Below are positions 27,891 through 36,087 of a stretch of 64,000 bases of DNA, one piece after another (position 1 is the first letter of the stretch; the number at the start of each line of letters is the position of its first letter). A program made the translations under genes and the position numbers. The notes below the pieces were generated by a model. It was not told the DNA's origin, did not search any database, and saw only the letters and a program-made list of their open reading frames with translations. Source of the DNA: Lachnospiraceae bacterium G11 (GTDB lineage: Bacteria > Bacillota > Clostridia > Lachnospirales > Lachnospiraceae); assembly GCA_900103495.1 (NCBI GenBank), contig FMWZ01000010.1, forward strand, positions 1 to 64,000, written 5' to 3'.

Positions 27891-27983
27891 TATAAAGTGC
27901 CGCTTGAGTGGCTTTGAGCATAAACTCAATTATTAATTGATATACATTTTTGTGATAGCGCCTTAGAATTTAATCGTATCAAA

Positions 27984-27997
27984 ACACCGGCCGGTGT
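27984..27997. promoter_or_regulatory. Perfect 14-base palindrome, candidate operator
   Basis: ACACCGGCCGGTGT, a GC-rich dyad in an AT-rich region 30 bases ahead of the XRE regulator start. Position suggests autoregulation by that HTH protein. Confidence 0.5.
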
Positions 27998-28026
27998 AAA
28001 CCACAAAAATGAAAGGTGAAAAGAAA

Positions 28027-28824
28027 ATGTTAGATATGAAAAAAGTTGGGAAAAATATAAAAGCAGCCAGAACAGAAAAGAACATGACACAGCTTGAACT
28101 GGCTGATGCCTTAGGCGTGACTTATCAGGCAGTTTCAAATTGGGAGCGAGGAAATACAATGCCTGACATTGCTAAGCTTCCCGATATATCCAAGGCACTT
28201 GATATTGATATTGCAAATCTTTTGGGAGAAGAAACCAGTGCTCAAACTATAAAGAAAGTTCTTGACGGAAGTTCGGAACCTTTATCTTCAAAAGAACTTA
28301 CTGAAGTGGCCGCAATATTACCTCCCCAGGAACTCAAGAAGGAAATGGAGAAAACATCAGAAAAAGAAGTCCTAAACATTAAGGCTATTGTAGAGTTAGC
28401 TCCTTTTTTAGATGATGAAATTCTTGATGACATTGTAAGTAAAGTAGATACTGCGAATGTAAGAGACCTGGTGCCACTTGCCCCTTTCTTGTCTGATGAA
28501 ACGCTAATAAAGGTGTCAAGGAAAATAGGGTCCGCGAGGATTAATGATTTAGTAGCACTTGCTCCTTTTATGCCTGAGGAAGCGTTAGATGATGTAGTTT
28601 CAAAAATAGATGCCAGCAATCTTGATGGTATCAAAGGACTGGCACCATTCTTATCAGACGAAGCATTAGATAAGGTTGTTGACAAGGCTATTGAAGCAGG
28701 TAACGCCTCTAAACTATCATCATTGGCCTGCTTCCTTGGGAACAAATCCCTAAAGAAAATTGTTGACTATCTGGTGCATTCAGATGATTTCGATTCAATA
28801 TCTAAATTTAAAATGTATTTTTAG
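28027..28824 (+). CDS. XRE-family regulator with C-terminal helical repeats
   Basis: 265 residues from ATG 28027 (AAAGGTGAAAAG upstream; ATG 28009 in frame lacks a site). Residues 1-65 are an XRE helix-turn-helix (MTQLELADALGVTYQAVSNWERG). The rest carries about five tandem units of about 30 residues with the pattern LAPFL-(S/D)DE-x-LD-x2-V-x-K, predicted as helix pairs in the style of ARM/HEAT repeats. The repeats may be a protein-interaction or ligand-sensing surface. It stands immediately before an ABC exporter gene (41-base gap), so control of that exporter is likely. The palindrome at 27984-27997 is a candidate operator. Confidence 0.82.
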   Translation: MLDMKKVGKNIKAARTEKNMTQLELADALGVTYQAVSNWERGNTMPDIAKLPDISKALDIDIANLLGEETSAQTIKKVLDGSSEPLSSKELTEVAAILPPQELKKEMEKTSEKEVLNIKAIVELAPFLDDEILDDIVSKVDTANVRDLVPLAPFLSDETLIKVSRKIGSARINDLVALAPFMPEEALDDVVSKIDASNLDGIKGLAPFLSDEALDKVVDKAIEAGNASKLSSLACFLGNKSLKKIVDYLVHSDDFDSISKFKMYF

Positions 28825-28864
28825 ACTAGTATAGTCCTGACATGTGGATTGAATAGAGGGGGAT

Positions 28865-30442
28865 ATGATGAAAACAAAGCAGATGGAATTTAATCGAGCC
28901 AATTTTTTCCTGATTCTTGGCTATTTGGTTAGCCTGGCAGCAGCGGTATATAGTTCAACACTTCAGGGAAACTTTATCGATACAATTGAAAGAGAAAGAT
29001 CTTTCAGCAACATTATTTTCTTTGATTTGGGTAAAATGTTGCTTGTAACGATTGTGACAACGATTATAAATATGGTTTTGGCTCAATTTCTTCCATTACG
29101 ATTGCAGCTTAGAACATCCATCAGTAATAGTGTTTATGCTGTAAAAGGATTGCTTAGATTACCTCAAAGCAAGTATGAAGAAAGAGAAAAGGGATATTAT
29201 ATAAATTTGGTTACCAACTCTTCATTTACATGTGGAACTATATATGGCCATATGAATGTGGAATTGATTGGTAATATTCTATGTGTTGTTGCTTTGCTTA
29301 TCGTATCTGCCTTTATTAATCCGTTGTTCTTGGTAGCATATGGTATATATATTCCTACTTACGCAATTCTTTCGAATGTTCCGAACAGAAAGATAGCGGA
29401 CTACCAGAAAAGAGGCCTTGGAACGCAGGATTCCTTTTTTGATGAGGCAAAAAGAATTGTTGAAAACAAAAGATCAATAAATGTATCAAAATCAAATTCA
29501 TACTTTGTAGAAAAATATAAAGAAAAGAGTAAGGCATACCTTGATTTCGTCACAAAGTACAGATGGTATGAGATACTGTCCACAAATATGCCGCATATTA
29601 TGTCTGAAGGCCTTGTGGTGTTTACTATGGGTATAGCAGCTTATTTATATTTCCAGGACAAAGCAACTCTGGGGACTATTTTCTTAATGTATCAACTGTC
29701 TAAGATGCTTCAGACACCAATGAAAGAATGCTTTGCAATGTTAATACATAAAGAGATTAATACAGTTCATATAGAGCGAATGGAGGAATTTGACAAATCC
29801 TGCAACGAAACAAGCGGGTTTGAACAATTGTATGCTGATGACAAGAATCTGGTTAGTATGTCCGAAGGAAAGTTCTATGCTACAGAAGAAAAAGAAGTTG
29901 AACTTTTTGAAGGTGAAAAACTGGTAATTCCTAAGAAAACGCTTACATTAATTAAAGGACAAAACGGTACCGGAAAATCAACGTTTCTTAACTATATCAG
30001 CGGATATTCGGGTGTAAAGAGTTTTGAAGGCAATATCACAATAGATAATTCACTGAAAAATGCTGCTTATTTGACATATCCAATCATATTTGTAGACGGA
30101 GATTTAAAAGAGAATATGTTTGGAAAAGAGATGAATCGAGAATTACTTAAAACCTTAAATATTGCTTTTGAAAACAAAGAAATAAGCGGTAAGATAACCA
30201 ATTTAAGTTTCGGAGAGCAGCAGAAGGTTAATCTGTTAAGAGTTTTGTCGGATGATGCGGAAGTTGTTTTGCTCGACGAGCCATTTACAAATTTGGACGC
30301 TGATACTATTGAAAAGCTCGCCGAATATCTTGGACACCTGAAAGAAAAGAAGAGCATCATTGCTATAGTTCATTCAAATGAGCTTGATCCTTATGCGGAT
30401 CAGATTCTTGAAATTAAGGATTTGAAAATGGCTTTTCAATAA
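28865..30442 (+). CDS. ABC exporter (TMD-NBD), divergent
   Basis: 525 residues, shorter than common exporters (580-600). Membrane domain about 1-310 with 5 to 6 helices; ATPase domain about 325-525 with GQNGTGKST Walker A, LSFGEQQ signature (Phe replacing the first Gly of LSGGQ), VVLLDEPFTNLD Walker B, and VHSNEL at the switch-His position (IVHS). The compact ATPase domain suggests a bacteriocin, peptide or lipid exporter rather than a multidrug type. Start at ATG 28865 or 28868 (GAGGGGG upstream). AT-rich compared with its neighbours, as is the XRE gene, which hints at joint acquisition. Confidence 0.82.
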   Translation: MMKTKQMEFNRANFFLILGYLVSLAAAVYSSTLQGNFIDTIERERSFSNIIFFDLGKMLLVTIVTTIINMVLAQFLPLRLQLRTSISNSVYAVKGLLRLPQSKYEEREKGYYINLVTNSSFTCGTIYGHMNVELIGNILCVVALLIVSAFINPLFLVAYGIYIPTYAILSNVPNRKIADYQKRGLGTQDSFFDEAKRIVENKRSINVSKSNSYFVEKYKEKSKAYLDFVTKYRWYEILSTNMPHIMSEGLVVFTMGIAAYLYFQDKATLGTIFLMYQLSKMLQTPMKECFAMLIHKEINTVHIERMEEFDKSCNETSGFEQLYADDKNLVSMSEGKFYATEEKEVELFEGEKLVIPKKTLTLIKGQNGTGKSTFLNYISGYSGVKSFEGNITIDNSLKNAAYLTYPIIFVDGDLKENMFGKEMNRELLKTLNIAFENKEISGKITNLSFGEQQKVNLLRVLSDDAEVVLLDEPFTNLDADTIEKLAEYLGHLKEKKSIIAIVHSNELDPYADQILEIKDLKMAFQ

Positions 30443-30504
30443 ACTATTGTGAAAAGTGCACAAATTCGACATAGCGTTTTTGTAAACTTTGTTGAACTTG
30501 TGAA

Positions 30505-30533
30505 TAGACGCAAACGATTAAGGATGCTATTAT
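30505..30533 (+). promoter_or_regulatory. Extended -10 promoter in the 30443-30695 gap
   Basis: TAGACG (30505-30510, 4 of 6 to consensus), 17-base spacer, TGC-TATTAT with the TG of an extended -10 at 30525-30526 and the -10 at 30528-30533. Start expected near 30540. Confidence 0.5.
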
Positions 30534-30539
30534 ACTACT

Positions 30540-30632
30540 TGTAACCCCCCCAATACATTATATGTAGTTTTTTGCTATACCCCATAAGAAGAAATACCTT
30601 CTCTAGAAAAGACAGCGTGAGCTGTCTTTTTT
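30540..30632 (+). ncRNA. Candidate small RNA or leader RNA
   Basis: A promoter (30505-30533) and a strong terminator (30607-30632) define a transcript of about 93 bases with no coding sequence. It contains a run of C's (30544-30550) and an A/T-rich middle. No known riboswitch class is recognised. Confidence 0.4.
30607..30632 (+). terminator. Intrinsic terminator
   Basis: AAAAGACAGC, GTGA loop, GCTGTCTTTTTT. Ends the candidate small RNA. Confidence 0.85.
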
Positions 30633-30649
30633 ACGTTATGTGGATATTT

Positions 30650-30681
30650 TCCCCGAAAATGATATTTTTCGGGGATTTTTT
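30650..30681. terminator. Second terminator-like hairpin
   Basis: TCCCCGAAAA/TTTTCGGGGA stem with a 6-base loop and TTTTTT tail. It abuts the extended -10 box of the next gene, and is the second terminator within 45 bases, so read-through into the sensing operon is well blocked. Confidence 0.75.
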
Positions 30682-30689
30682 GTTATAAT
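30681..30689 (+). promoter_or_regulatory. Extended -10 box just ahead of a GTG start
   Basis: TGTTATAAT is a perfect extended -10 (TGnTATAAT). The predicted start 7 bases downstream falls at 30696, the GTG of the next gene, with no ribosome site between. Confidence 0.55.
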
Positions 30690-30695
30690 CGGTTT

Positions 30696-31757
30696 GTGAG
30701 AAAACAAAACAGTATTTATCTTAGATTAACTATCATATTTGCTATGGCGCTGTGCATTGTGGCCTTTCTTTATGTAAGGCTGTACTTTACCGACAAGGGC
30801 ACAGACGTTCCGGAGCATATTTATGACCGATACTATGTGATGATTACGGACGACTACAAATCTTCATTCTGGCAATCGGTCTATTCGGGTGCTCTGAAAT
30901 CCGCGGAAGAGAATAATACATTTGTAGAATTACTTGGATCCAACCTCTATAACGACTATACTCCCGAGGAACTGATGGAGATAGCTATCTCATCAGATGT
31001 TGACGGCATCATGGTAAGCGGTGATGGCTCTGAAGAGCTTTCCGCCCTTATTAATGAGGCCATGGACAAGGGAATTCCCGTTGTAACCATGTACTCCGAC
31101 AATGCTGACTCCCAAAGGTGCTCTTTTGTGGGTGTCAGTGGCTACAATATCGGCAAGGAATATGGACGCCAGATAATAAACATAAAGAAAGAAAAACGAA
31201 CCGTTGCCTACAACGGAGCTAACATGGAAGGTTACAGCGAGTTCGTTGCCAACGTAACGGTGCTTATGGACTCCAAAATGGATCCCTATGCCCAGAACGT
31301 AATCATGTCCGGCATTCAGGATATCCTGACAGAAGAAGACAAAGATTCTGAAACCAACATAGAAACGGTTCTTGTAGATAACAGCAACCCCTTCTCTGTG
31401 GAAGAATCTATTCGTGACGTATTTATGGAGGATGAGATTCCAAACATCCTTGTTTGCCTCAATGAACTGGAAACCACCTGTGCATACCAGGCGGTCGTGG
31501 ACTATAACCTTGTTGGAAGCGTAAGTATTTTGGGATACTACGATTCCGACAAGATTCTTAATGCAATTAACCGAAACGTTGTACATTCATCCATCGCCGT
31601 GGATACCAAAGAACTTGGTAGATTCTGCGTCGAAGCCTTGGATGATTACATCAGCTTCGGAAATACCAGCCAGTATAATGCTGCGGACATTACTCTTATC
31701 AATAAGGGCAACGTGTCCGAATTCATGAAGAAGGAGGAAGCTGCCGATGTTCCGTAA
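30696..31757 (+). CDS. Membrane-anchored periplasmic-binding-type sensor protein
   Basis: 353 residues. One N-terminal membrane helix (about 11-29) after a basic start, then a periplasmic binding protein-like domain of the LacI/RbsB class (YYVMITDDYKSSFWQSVYSGA; VDGIMVSGDGSEEL). It has no lipobox, so it stays as an uncleaved anchor. It overlaps the histidine kinase gene by 11 bases and probably presents ligand to that kinase, as in binding-protein-assisted LytS-type sensors. The start codon GTG 30696 has no ribosome site; a later internal start is possible but would cut the membrane helix. Confidence 0.8.
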   Translation: MRKQNSIYLRLTIIFAMALCIVAFLYVRLYFTDKGTDVPEHIYDRYYVMITDDYKSSFWQSVYSGALKSAEENNTFVELLGSNLYNDYTPEELMEIAISSDVDGIMVSGDGSEELSALINEAMDKGIPVVTMYSDNADSQRCSFVGVSGYNIGKEYGRQIINIKKEKRTVAYNGANMEGYSEFVANVTVLMDSKMDPYAQNVIMSGIQDILTEEDKDSETNIETVLVDNSNPFSVEESIRDVFMEDEIPNILVCLNELETTCAYQAVVDYNLVGSVSILGYYDSDKILNAINRNVVHSSIAVDTKELGRFCVEALDDYISFGNTSQYNAADITLINKGNVSEFMKKEEAADVP

Positions 31758-33240
31758 GCTTAAAGGCATTTCTCTTTCTTATAAAATGAGCGGTATCTTC
31801 ATTCTGGCCAACCTTTTTATCTTTGTGGTTGATATAGCCCTCCTTTTCGGAATCAACAGAATGTCAGTTGAGATGGAGATGGCTTATCAGAACAACCGCC
31901 AGTTGAATGCTCTTTCAATTGCTCTTGATTCCCTTCAGGATTCCACCACAGAATACCTTAAGGCCAAATCCACGGACTCTCTTTCCGATTACTATATCAG
32001 TGAGCAGAATTACGCGAATCTGGTGGAGGAACTGGGAACCAAGGTTACAGATATTCCCTACACCAGAATGGAAAGAAACATCAGGAACATGTCTTATGAC
32101 TACATGGACCAGGTTTCTCAAACTATCGAGGCGAAGAGAGGTCGAAATGTAGAGAAATACAGAGTTCTTTATGAGAACGCCACCAAGCGATATGAATATA
32201 TAAAGGCATATATAAGAAGCCTTAACTCTGAGCAGTTCGTCAGCAACTCTGAGAAGTACAGTGAGCTGGCAGTATCCTTCAGAACCTTTGAGACCTTTGC
32301 CATGGGCGTTATGTTCTTCGTCCTGGTGGGAAGTGCTATTGTAATCATAAGAATCACAGGTCGACTTATACATCCTCTTGAATCTCTTGCAGCCAGTGCT
32401 GATGAAGTTGCCAACGGAAATTTGGAGGCTAAACTTCCCGAGAGTACCAGCAGTGATGAGGTTGGCCGACTAACCATAGCATTCAGTAAGATGATGGTAT
32501 CCATCAGAGAGTACATTGAGCGGGTTCGTGAAAGCATGGAGAAGGAACGCCTCATGCAGGAAAAAGAACTCATGATGGAAACCCACTTAAAGGACGCTCA
32601 GCTTAAATATCTGCAGGCCCAGATTAACCCTCATTTCCTGTTTAATACTCTCAATGCGGGAGCCCAGCTTGCAATGATGGAGGGCGCAGACAGAACCTAC
32701 GAATATGTCCAGACTGTTGCGGACTTCTTCAGATATAATGTTAAGAAGCAAAATGAACTTGTGGACGTTGCCGATGAAGTAGATATTGTTGACAACTATA
32801 TCAGAATCTTAAATGTACGATTCTCAGGCGAGATTCATTACGACAGGCAGATTGATGAGAGGCTTCTTAAGATTAAAATGCCCAGCATGATTCTCCAGCC
32901 CATAGTAGAAAATGCCGTAAACCATGGTATCAGAGGCATGGGAGATAAGGGCCACATTTTCCTCAAGGTTTATAGAGATGGAGACAGAGTATACATCTCG
33001 GTCAAAGATAACGGCAAGGGAATGAAGCCTGAGGATATAGAGAAGGTTGTAAACGGCAAATGGAAATATGAGGAGCAGAGGGGAGACTCCAACGGCATCG
33101 GAATGGATAACGTTATTTCGAGACTCCGTCTCCTTTCAGAAAGAGAAGATGTTATAGATATATACTCCGAGGGTGAGGATATGGGTACAGAGGTAGTAAT
33201 AAACATCCCTTACACTTTAGAAAGCCAAAAAGAGGATTAA
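31747..33240 (+). CDS. Sensor histidine kinase, LytS/YesM type with HAMP
   Basis: 497 residues. Two membrane helices (about 15-37 and 185-205) flank an extracellular helical sensor domain; HAMP linker about 205-260; His-kinase domain with the phospho-acceptor in INPHFLFNTL near residue 300 and an ATPase part with ENAVNHGI (N box), DNGKGM (G1) and NGIGMDNV (G2). This class phosphorylates AraC-type response regulators that control sugar transport. AAGGAGGAAG precedes the ATG inside the upstream gene. The response regulator begins one base after its stop. Confidence 0.93.
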   Translation: MFRKLKGISLSYKMSGIFILANLFIFVVDIALLFGINRMSVEMEMAYQNNRQLNALSIALDSLQDSTTEYLKAKSTDSLSDYYISEQNYANLVEELGTKVTDIPYTRMERNIRNMSYDYMDQVSQTIEAKRGRNVEKYRVLYENATKRYEYIKAYIRSLNSEQFVSNSEKYSELAVSFRTFETFAMGVMFFVLVGSAIVIIRITGRLIHPLESLAASADEVANGNLEAKLPESTSSDEVGRLTIAFSKMMVSIREYIERVRESMEKERLMQEKELMMETHLKDAQLKYLQAQINPHFLFNTLNAGAQLAMMEGADRTYEYVQTVADFFRYNVKKQNELVDVADEVDIVDNYIRILNVRFSGEIHYDRQIDERLLKIKMPSMILQPIVENAVNHGIRGMGDKGHIFLKVYRDGDRVYISVKDNGKGMKPEDIEKVVNGKWKYEEQRGDSNGIGMDNVISRLRLLSEREDVIDIYSEGEDMGTEVVINIPYTLESQKED

Positions 33241-33241
33241 T

Positions 33242-34843
33242 ATGTACAGAATAATGCTGGCCGATGACGAGGGAATCGTTATTGACTCCATGAAATTCAT
33301 AATCGAGAAAGAGTTCGGTGATCTTTGTGAAGTTGAGTTTGCCAAAACCGGAAGATCAGTAATCGAACTGGCAGAGCGCTTCAGACCGGACATTGCCATC
33401 ATGGACATTCAGATGCCGGGTATAAACGGTATTGATGCAATGAAGGAGATTAAGAATTTTTCCGCAAATACAGTGTTTATCGTAATGAGTGCCTACGATA
33501 AATTCGACTATGCCAAGGAGGCAATAGCCCTTGGTGTTCTCGAGTATATCAATAAGCCAATGGAACGCACCAAGGTTGTCCGGGCCATTAAGAAGGCCAT
33601 GGAGATTATTGACGGTGACAGAAAGAAGAGAAGCGACAATCTTCTTATTAAAGAGAAGCTGGAAACCGTAGAGCCCATTATTGAGAACGGTCTTATATAC
33701 AACATCCTGTTTCAGGAACACTTTGAGGAGGACGTGGATAACTACAAGACCATCCTTGGAGTTGAGGAGAACTATGGCTACATGATGTGTATCGTCAGTG
33801 GTGACAGTCAGGAAGGCAACCACATGACAAACGCCGTGGGAAGCTCCGTTAAGATGTCAAACCACTACACTGAAGTCAGAGAAGGATTAAAGGAATTCTT
33901 CCCCTGCAAGGTAGGCTCCGTAATGGCCAATAAGATTGCGGTTCTGGTGCCCTATGTTCATCCGGAGATGGATTACAATGCCCGAATTGAACTTATAAAT
34001 GAAGCCAGAGAATTCATAAGATATATGAGGAAAAAGGTGGATATCAGCTTCCGTCTGGGAATCGGAGGTGTAAAACCCCTTAGAAATCTTGGGGAATCCT
34101 ATAAGGAATCCTTAAATGCCCTCATTGCAACCACCGGAAGTGTTGCCCATGTAGATGACCTTCCAATCGGATGCGATTACGAGAAAGACTATCCCATAGA
34201 TATGGAGAAAAGCCTGTTTGAAGCCGTGGAACGAGGGGATTATAACGAGGCTGCTGTTCATGCTGAAAGCTTCCTTAAGTGGATGGATGAATATGACGGA
34301 AGCAACCTTATGGCAATAAGGCTTAAGATTCTGGAGTTTACTCTTCAGGCAGAGAGCATGGCATACAGAAACGGTGGAATGACTTATCGTTTTGGCTCCA
34401 GAGATTCTTATCTTCCGGAGATTATGTCCATGACCTCCATAAATGAGTTGAGGGAGTGGTTCCTTAACAAGATTATGGTTTCCTGCCAGAACATCGGAAA
34501 CAAGAGGCAGGAGCGCTCAACCGACACCATAGAGACCGCGAAGGAATATATAGGAAACAATTTCTCCAAGGATTTATCCCTTGATGACGTTTCAAGAATA
34601 GTGAATATCTCGCCCTATTACTTCAGCAAGCTCTTTAAGGAAGCCACAGGGGAGAACTTTATAGAGTATTTGACCAATATAAGAATAGAAAAAGCCAAAG
34701 ATCTTCTCCTTAATTCCGATATTGCCATGAAGGAACTGTGTTCAATGTGCGGATATCAGGACCCCAACTATTTCAGCCGCACATTTAAGAAGAATGTGGG
34801 CTTAACACCAACGGAGTATAAAGAAAAATGTCTAGGAAAGTAA
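33242..34843 (+). CDS. Response regulator with AraC DNA-binding domain (YesN type)
   Basis: 533 residues: receiver domain 1-120 with acidic pair DD8-9, phospho-acceptor Asp55 in IMDIQMPG, Ser/Thr and Lys at the switch (IVMSAYDKF; YINKPM). A central unassigned domain (about 130-425) follows, and a C-terminal AraC double HTH (about 430-533; SLDDVSRIVNISPYYFSKLFKEATG). Expected to bind upstream of the adjacent transporter genes at 36088 when the kinase is active. Overlaps the next gene by 16 bases. Confidence 0.94.
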   Translation: MYRIMLADDEGIVIDSMKFIIEKEFGDLCEVEFAKTGRSVIELAERFRPDIAIMDIQMPGINGIDAMKEIKNFSANTVFIVMSAYDKFDYAKEAIALGVLEYINKPMERTKVVRAIKKAMEIIDGDRKKRSDNLLIKEKLETVEPIIENGLIYNILFQEHFEEDVDNYKTILGVEENYGYMMCIVSGDSQEGNHMTNAVGSSVKMSNHYTEVREGLKEFFPCKVGSVMANKIAVLVPYVHPEMDYNARIELINEAREFIRYMRKKVDISFRLGIGGVKPLRNLGESYKESLNALIATTGSVAHVDDLPIGCDYEKDYPIDMEKSLFEAVERGDYNEAAVHAESFLKWMDEYDGSNLMAIRLKILEFTLQAESMAYRNGGMTYRFGSRDSYLPEIMSMTSINELREWFLNKIMVSCQNIGNKRQERSTDTIETAKEYIGNNFSKDLSLDDVSRIVNISPYYFSKLFKEATGENFIEYLTNIRIEKAKDLLLNSDIAMKELCSMCGYQDPNYFSRTFKKNVGLTPTEYKEKCLGK

Positions 34844-35877
34844 GAAAAATACTTAGCGTTGCTCTTGTATTGCTTTTGGCCATGAGCTTTAGTGCCTGTG
34901 GAAGAAGCGAGGTACAAAGCAATAATGATGAGGAAAAAGTAGAGGATAAAATCCAGATAGGAATGTGCTTCGACTCCTTCGTAATCGAAAGATGGCAGAG
35001 GGATCGAGATATCTTCGTTCAGGCAGCAAAGGAAATGGGCGCAGAGGTAAATGTCCAGAACGCCAACGGAGACGTTGAAGAGCAAAAGAAGCAGATTGAC
35101 TATTTCATTAAGAAGGGAATGGATGTAATAGTCATTGTCTGCATTGATTCCGATGCCCTCGCTGATTCGGTGAAGGATGCAAAGGATGCAGGTATAAAGG
35201 TTATTGCCTATGACCGATTGATTAACAACGCCGATATTGACCTTTACATATCCTTTGATAATGAGATGGTTGGAACCCTTATGGGTCAGACTCTTGTGGA
35301 TAACGGGATAAAAGGCGGAAACGTCATTATTGTGGGAGGATCTCCCGCAGATAATAACGTAGCTTTGGTTGAAAACGCTTTTACCGATGTGATGAATTAT
35401 AATGAAGTGACAATTTTGGACACCACCCATTGTGACGGATGGAGAGCAGAACTGGCTTCGGAGTATATATATGACCACTTTGATCTGGTGAGAGACTGCG
35501 ATGCCATTATGTGCGGAAACGATAACCTGGCAAGTGAGGTGGTAAGTGCCCTTTCAGTTCAGCGCCTCGCCAAGAAGATAATGGTTACCGGACAGGACGC
35601 GGATTTGGAAGCCTGCCAGAGAATTGTGGAAGGCACACAGCTAATGACCGTATATAAACCTGTGGAAAAACTTGCCAGACGAGCTGCCGAATGTGCATTG
35701 GCTCTGGCCAAGAACGAGGAACTGATTGGGGAAGATGTGGGCACAATAGATAATGGGAAGAAAGAAATTCCTTATGTTAAGCTTGAACCCATAAAGGTCA
35801 CCAAGGAAAATATGGATGAAACCATCATAAGCAGTGGCTTCCATATGAAAGAAGAAGTTTACCTTAACGTAAAATAA
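34828..35877 (+). CDS. Sugar-binding lipoprotein coupled to the two-component system
   Basis: 349 residues. Lipobox FSAC with a lipid Cys near residue 25, then an XylF/ChvE-like binding domain (IQIGMCFDSFVIERWQRDRD; VIAYDRLINNADIDLYISFDN; MVTGQDADLEACQRIV). Its gene overlaps the response regulator, not the transporter, and is separated from the transporter by a 210-base regulatory gap. It may therefore act as a sensor subunit or a low-level scout binding protein. Closely related in fold to 36088-37149. Confidence 0.88.
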   Translation: MSRKVRKILSVALVLLLAMSFSACGRSEVQSNNDEEKVEDKIQIGMCFDSFVIERWQRDRDIFVQAAKEMGAEVNVQNANGDVEEQKKQIDYFIKKGMDVIVIVCIDSDALADSVKDAKDAGIKVIAYDRLINNADIDLYISFDNEMVGTLMGQTLVDNGIKGGNVIIVGGSPADNNVALVENAFTDVMNYNEVTILDTTHCDGWRAELASEYIYDHFDLVRDCDAIMCGNDNLASEVVSALSVQRLAKKIMVTGQDADLEACQRIVEGTQLMTVYKPVEKLARRAAECALALAKNEELIGEDVGTIDNGKKEIPYVKLEPIKVTKENMDETIISSGFHMKEEVYLNVK

Positions 35878-36087
35878 TGACATAAAAAATCAGGGTTGGA
35901 CTTTTTTGCTTTGTGCAGACCCGCACATAACAAAAATGTGCTAGCCCTATTTTTGTGCCCGTGCACAGTAATGCAAGAATTTGAAGAAAGTGACAAACAA
36001 CTACTAGACGATACGTGATATTATCACAAATGTAGGGGGCCAATGAGCCCAAATTATTTACTAACACTTTAGGGAGGATAGTACACA
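35878..36087 (+). promoter_or_regulatory. Regulatory gap ahead of the sugar transporter
   Basis: Contains several GTGC/GCAC arms (for example GTGCAGACCCGCAC at 35914-35927 and TGTGCCCGTGCACA at 35954-35967) and a perfect 13-base palindrome GTGATATTATCAC at 36015-36027. A GTGACA at 35990 could be a -35 but the spacing to any -10 is poor. These are likely sites for the response regulator or a catabolite repressor. Confidence 0.45.

Noticed and set aside
35878-36087. Riboswitch ahead of the sugar-binding protein
   Set aside because: The dyads look like DNA operators; no known aptamer pattern is seen.
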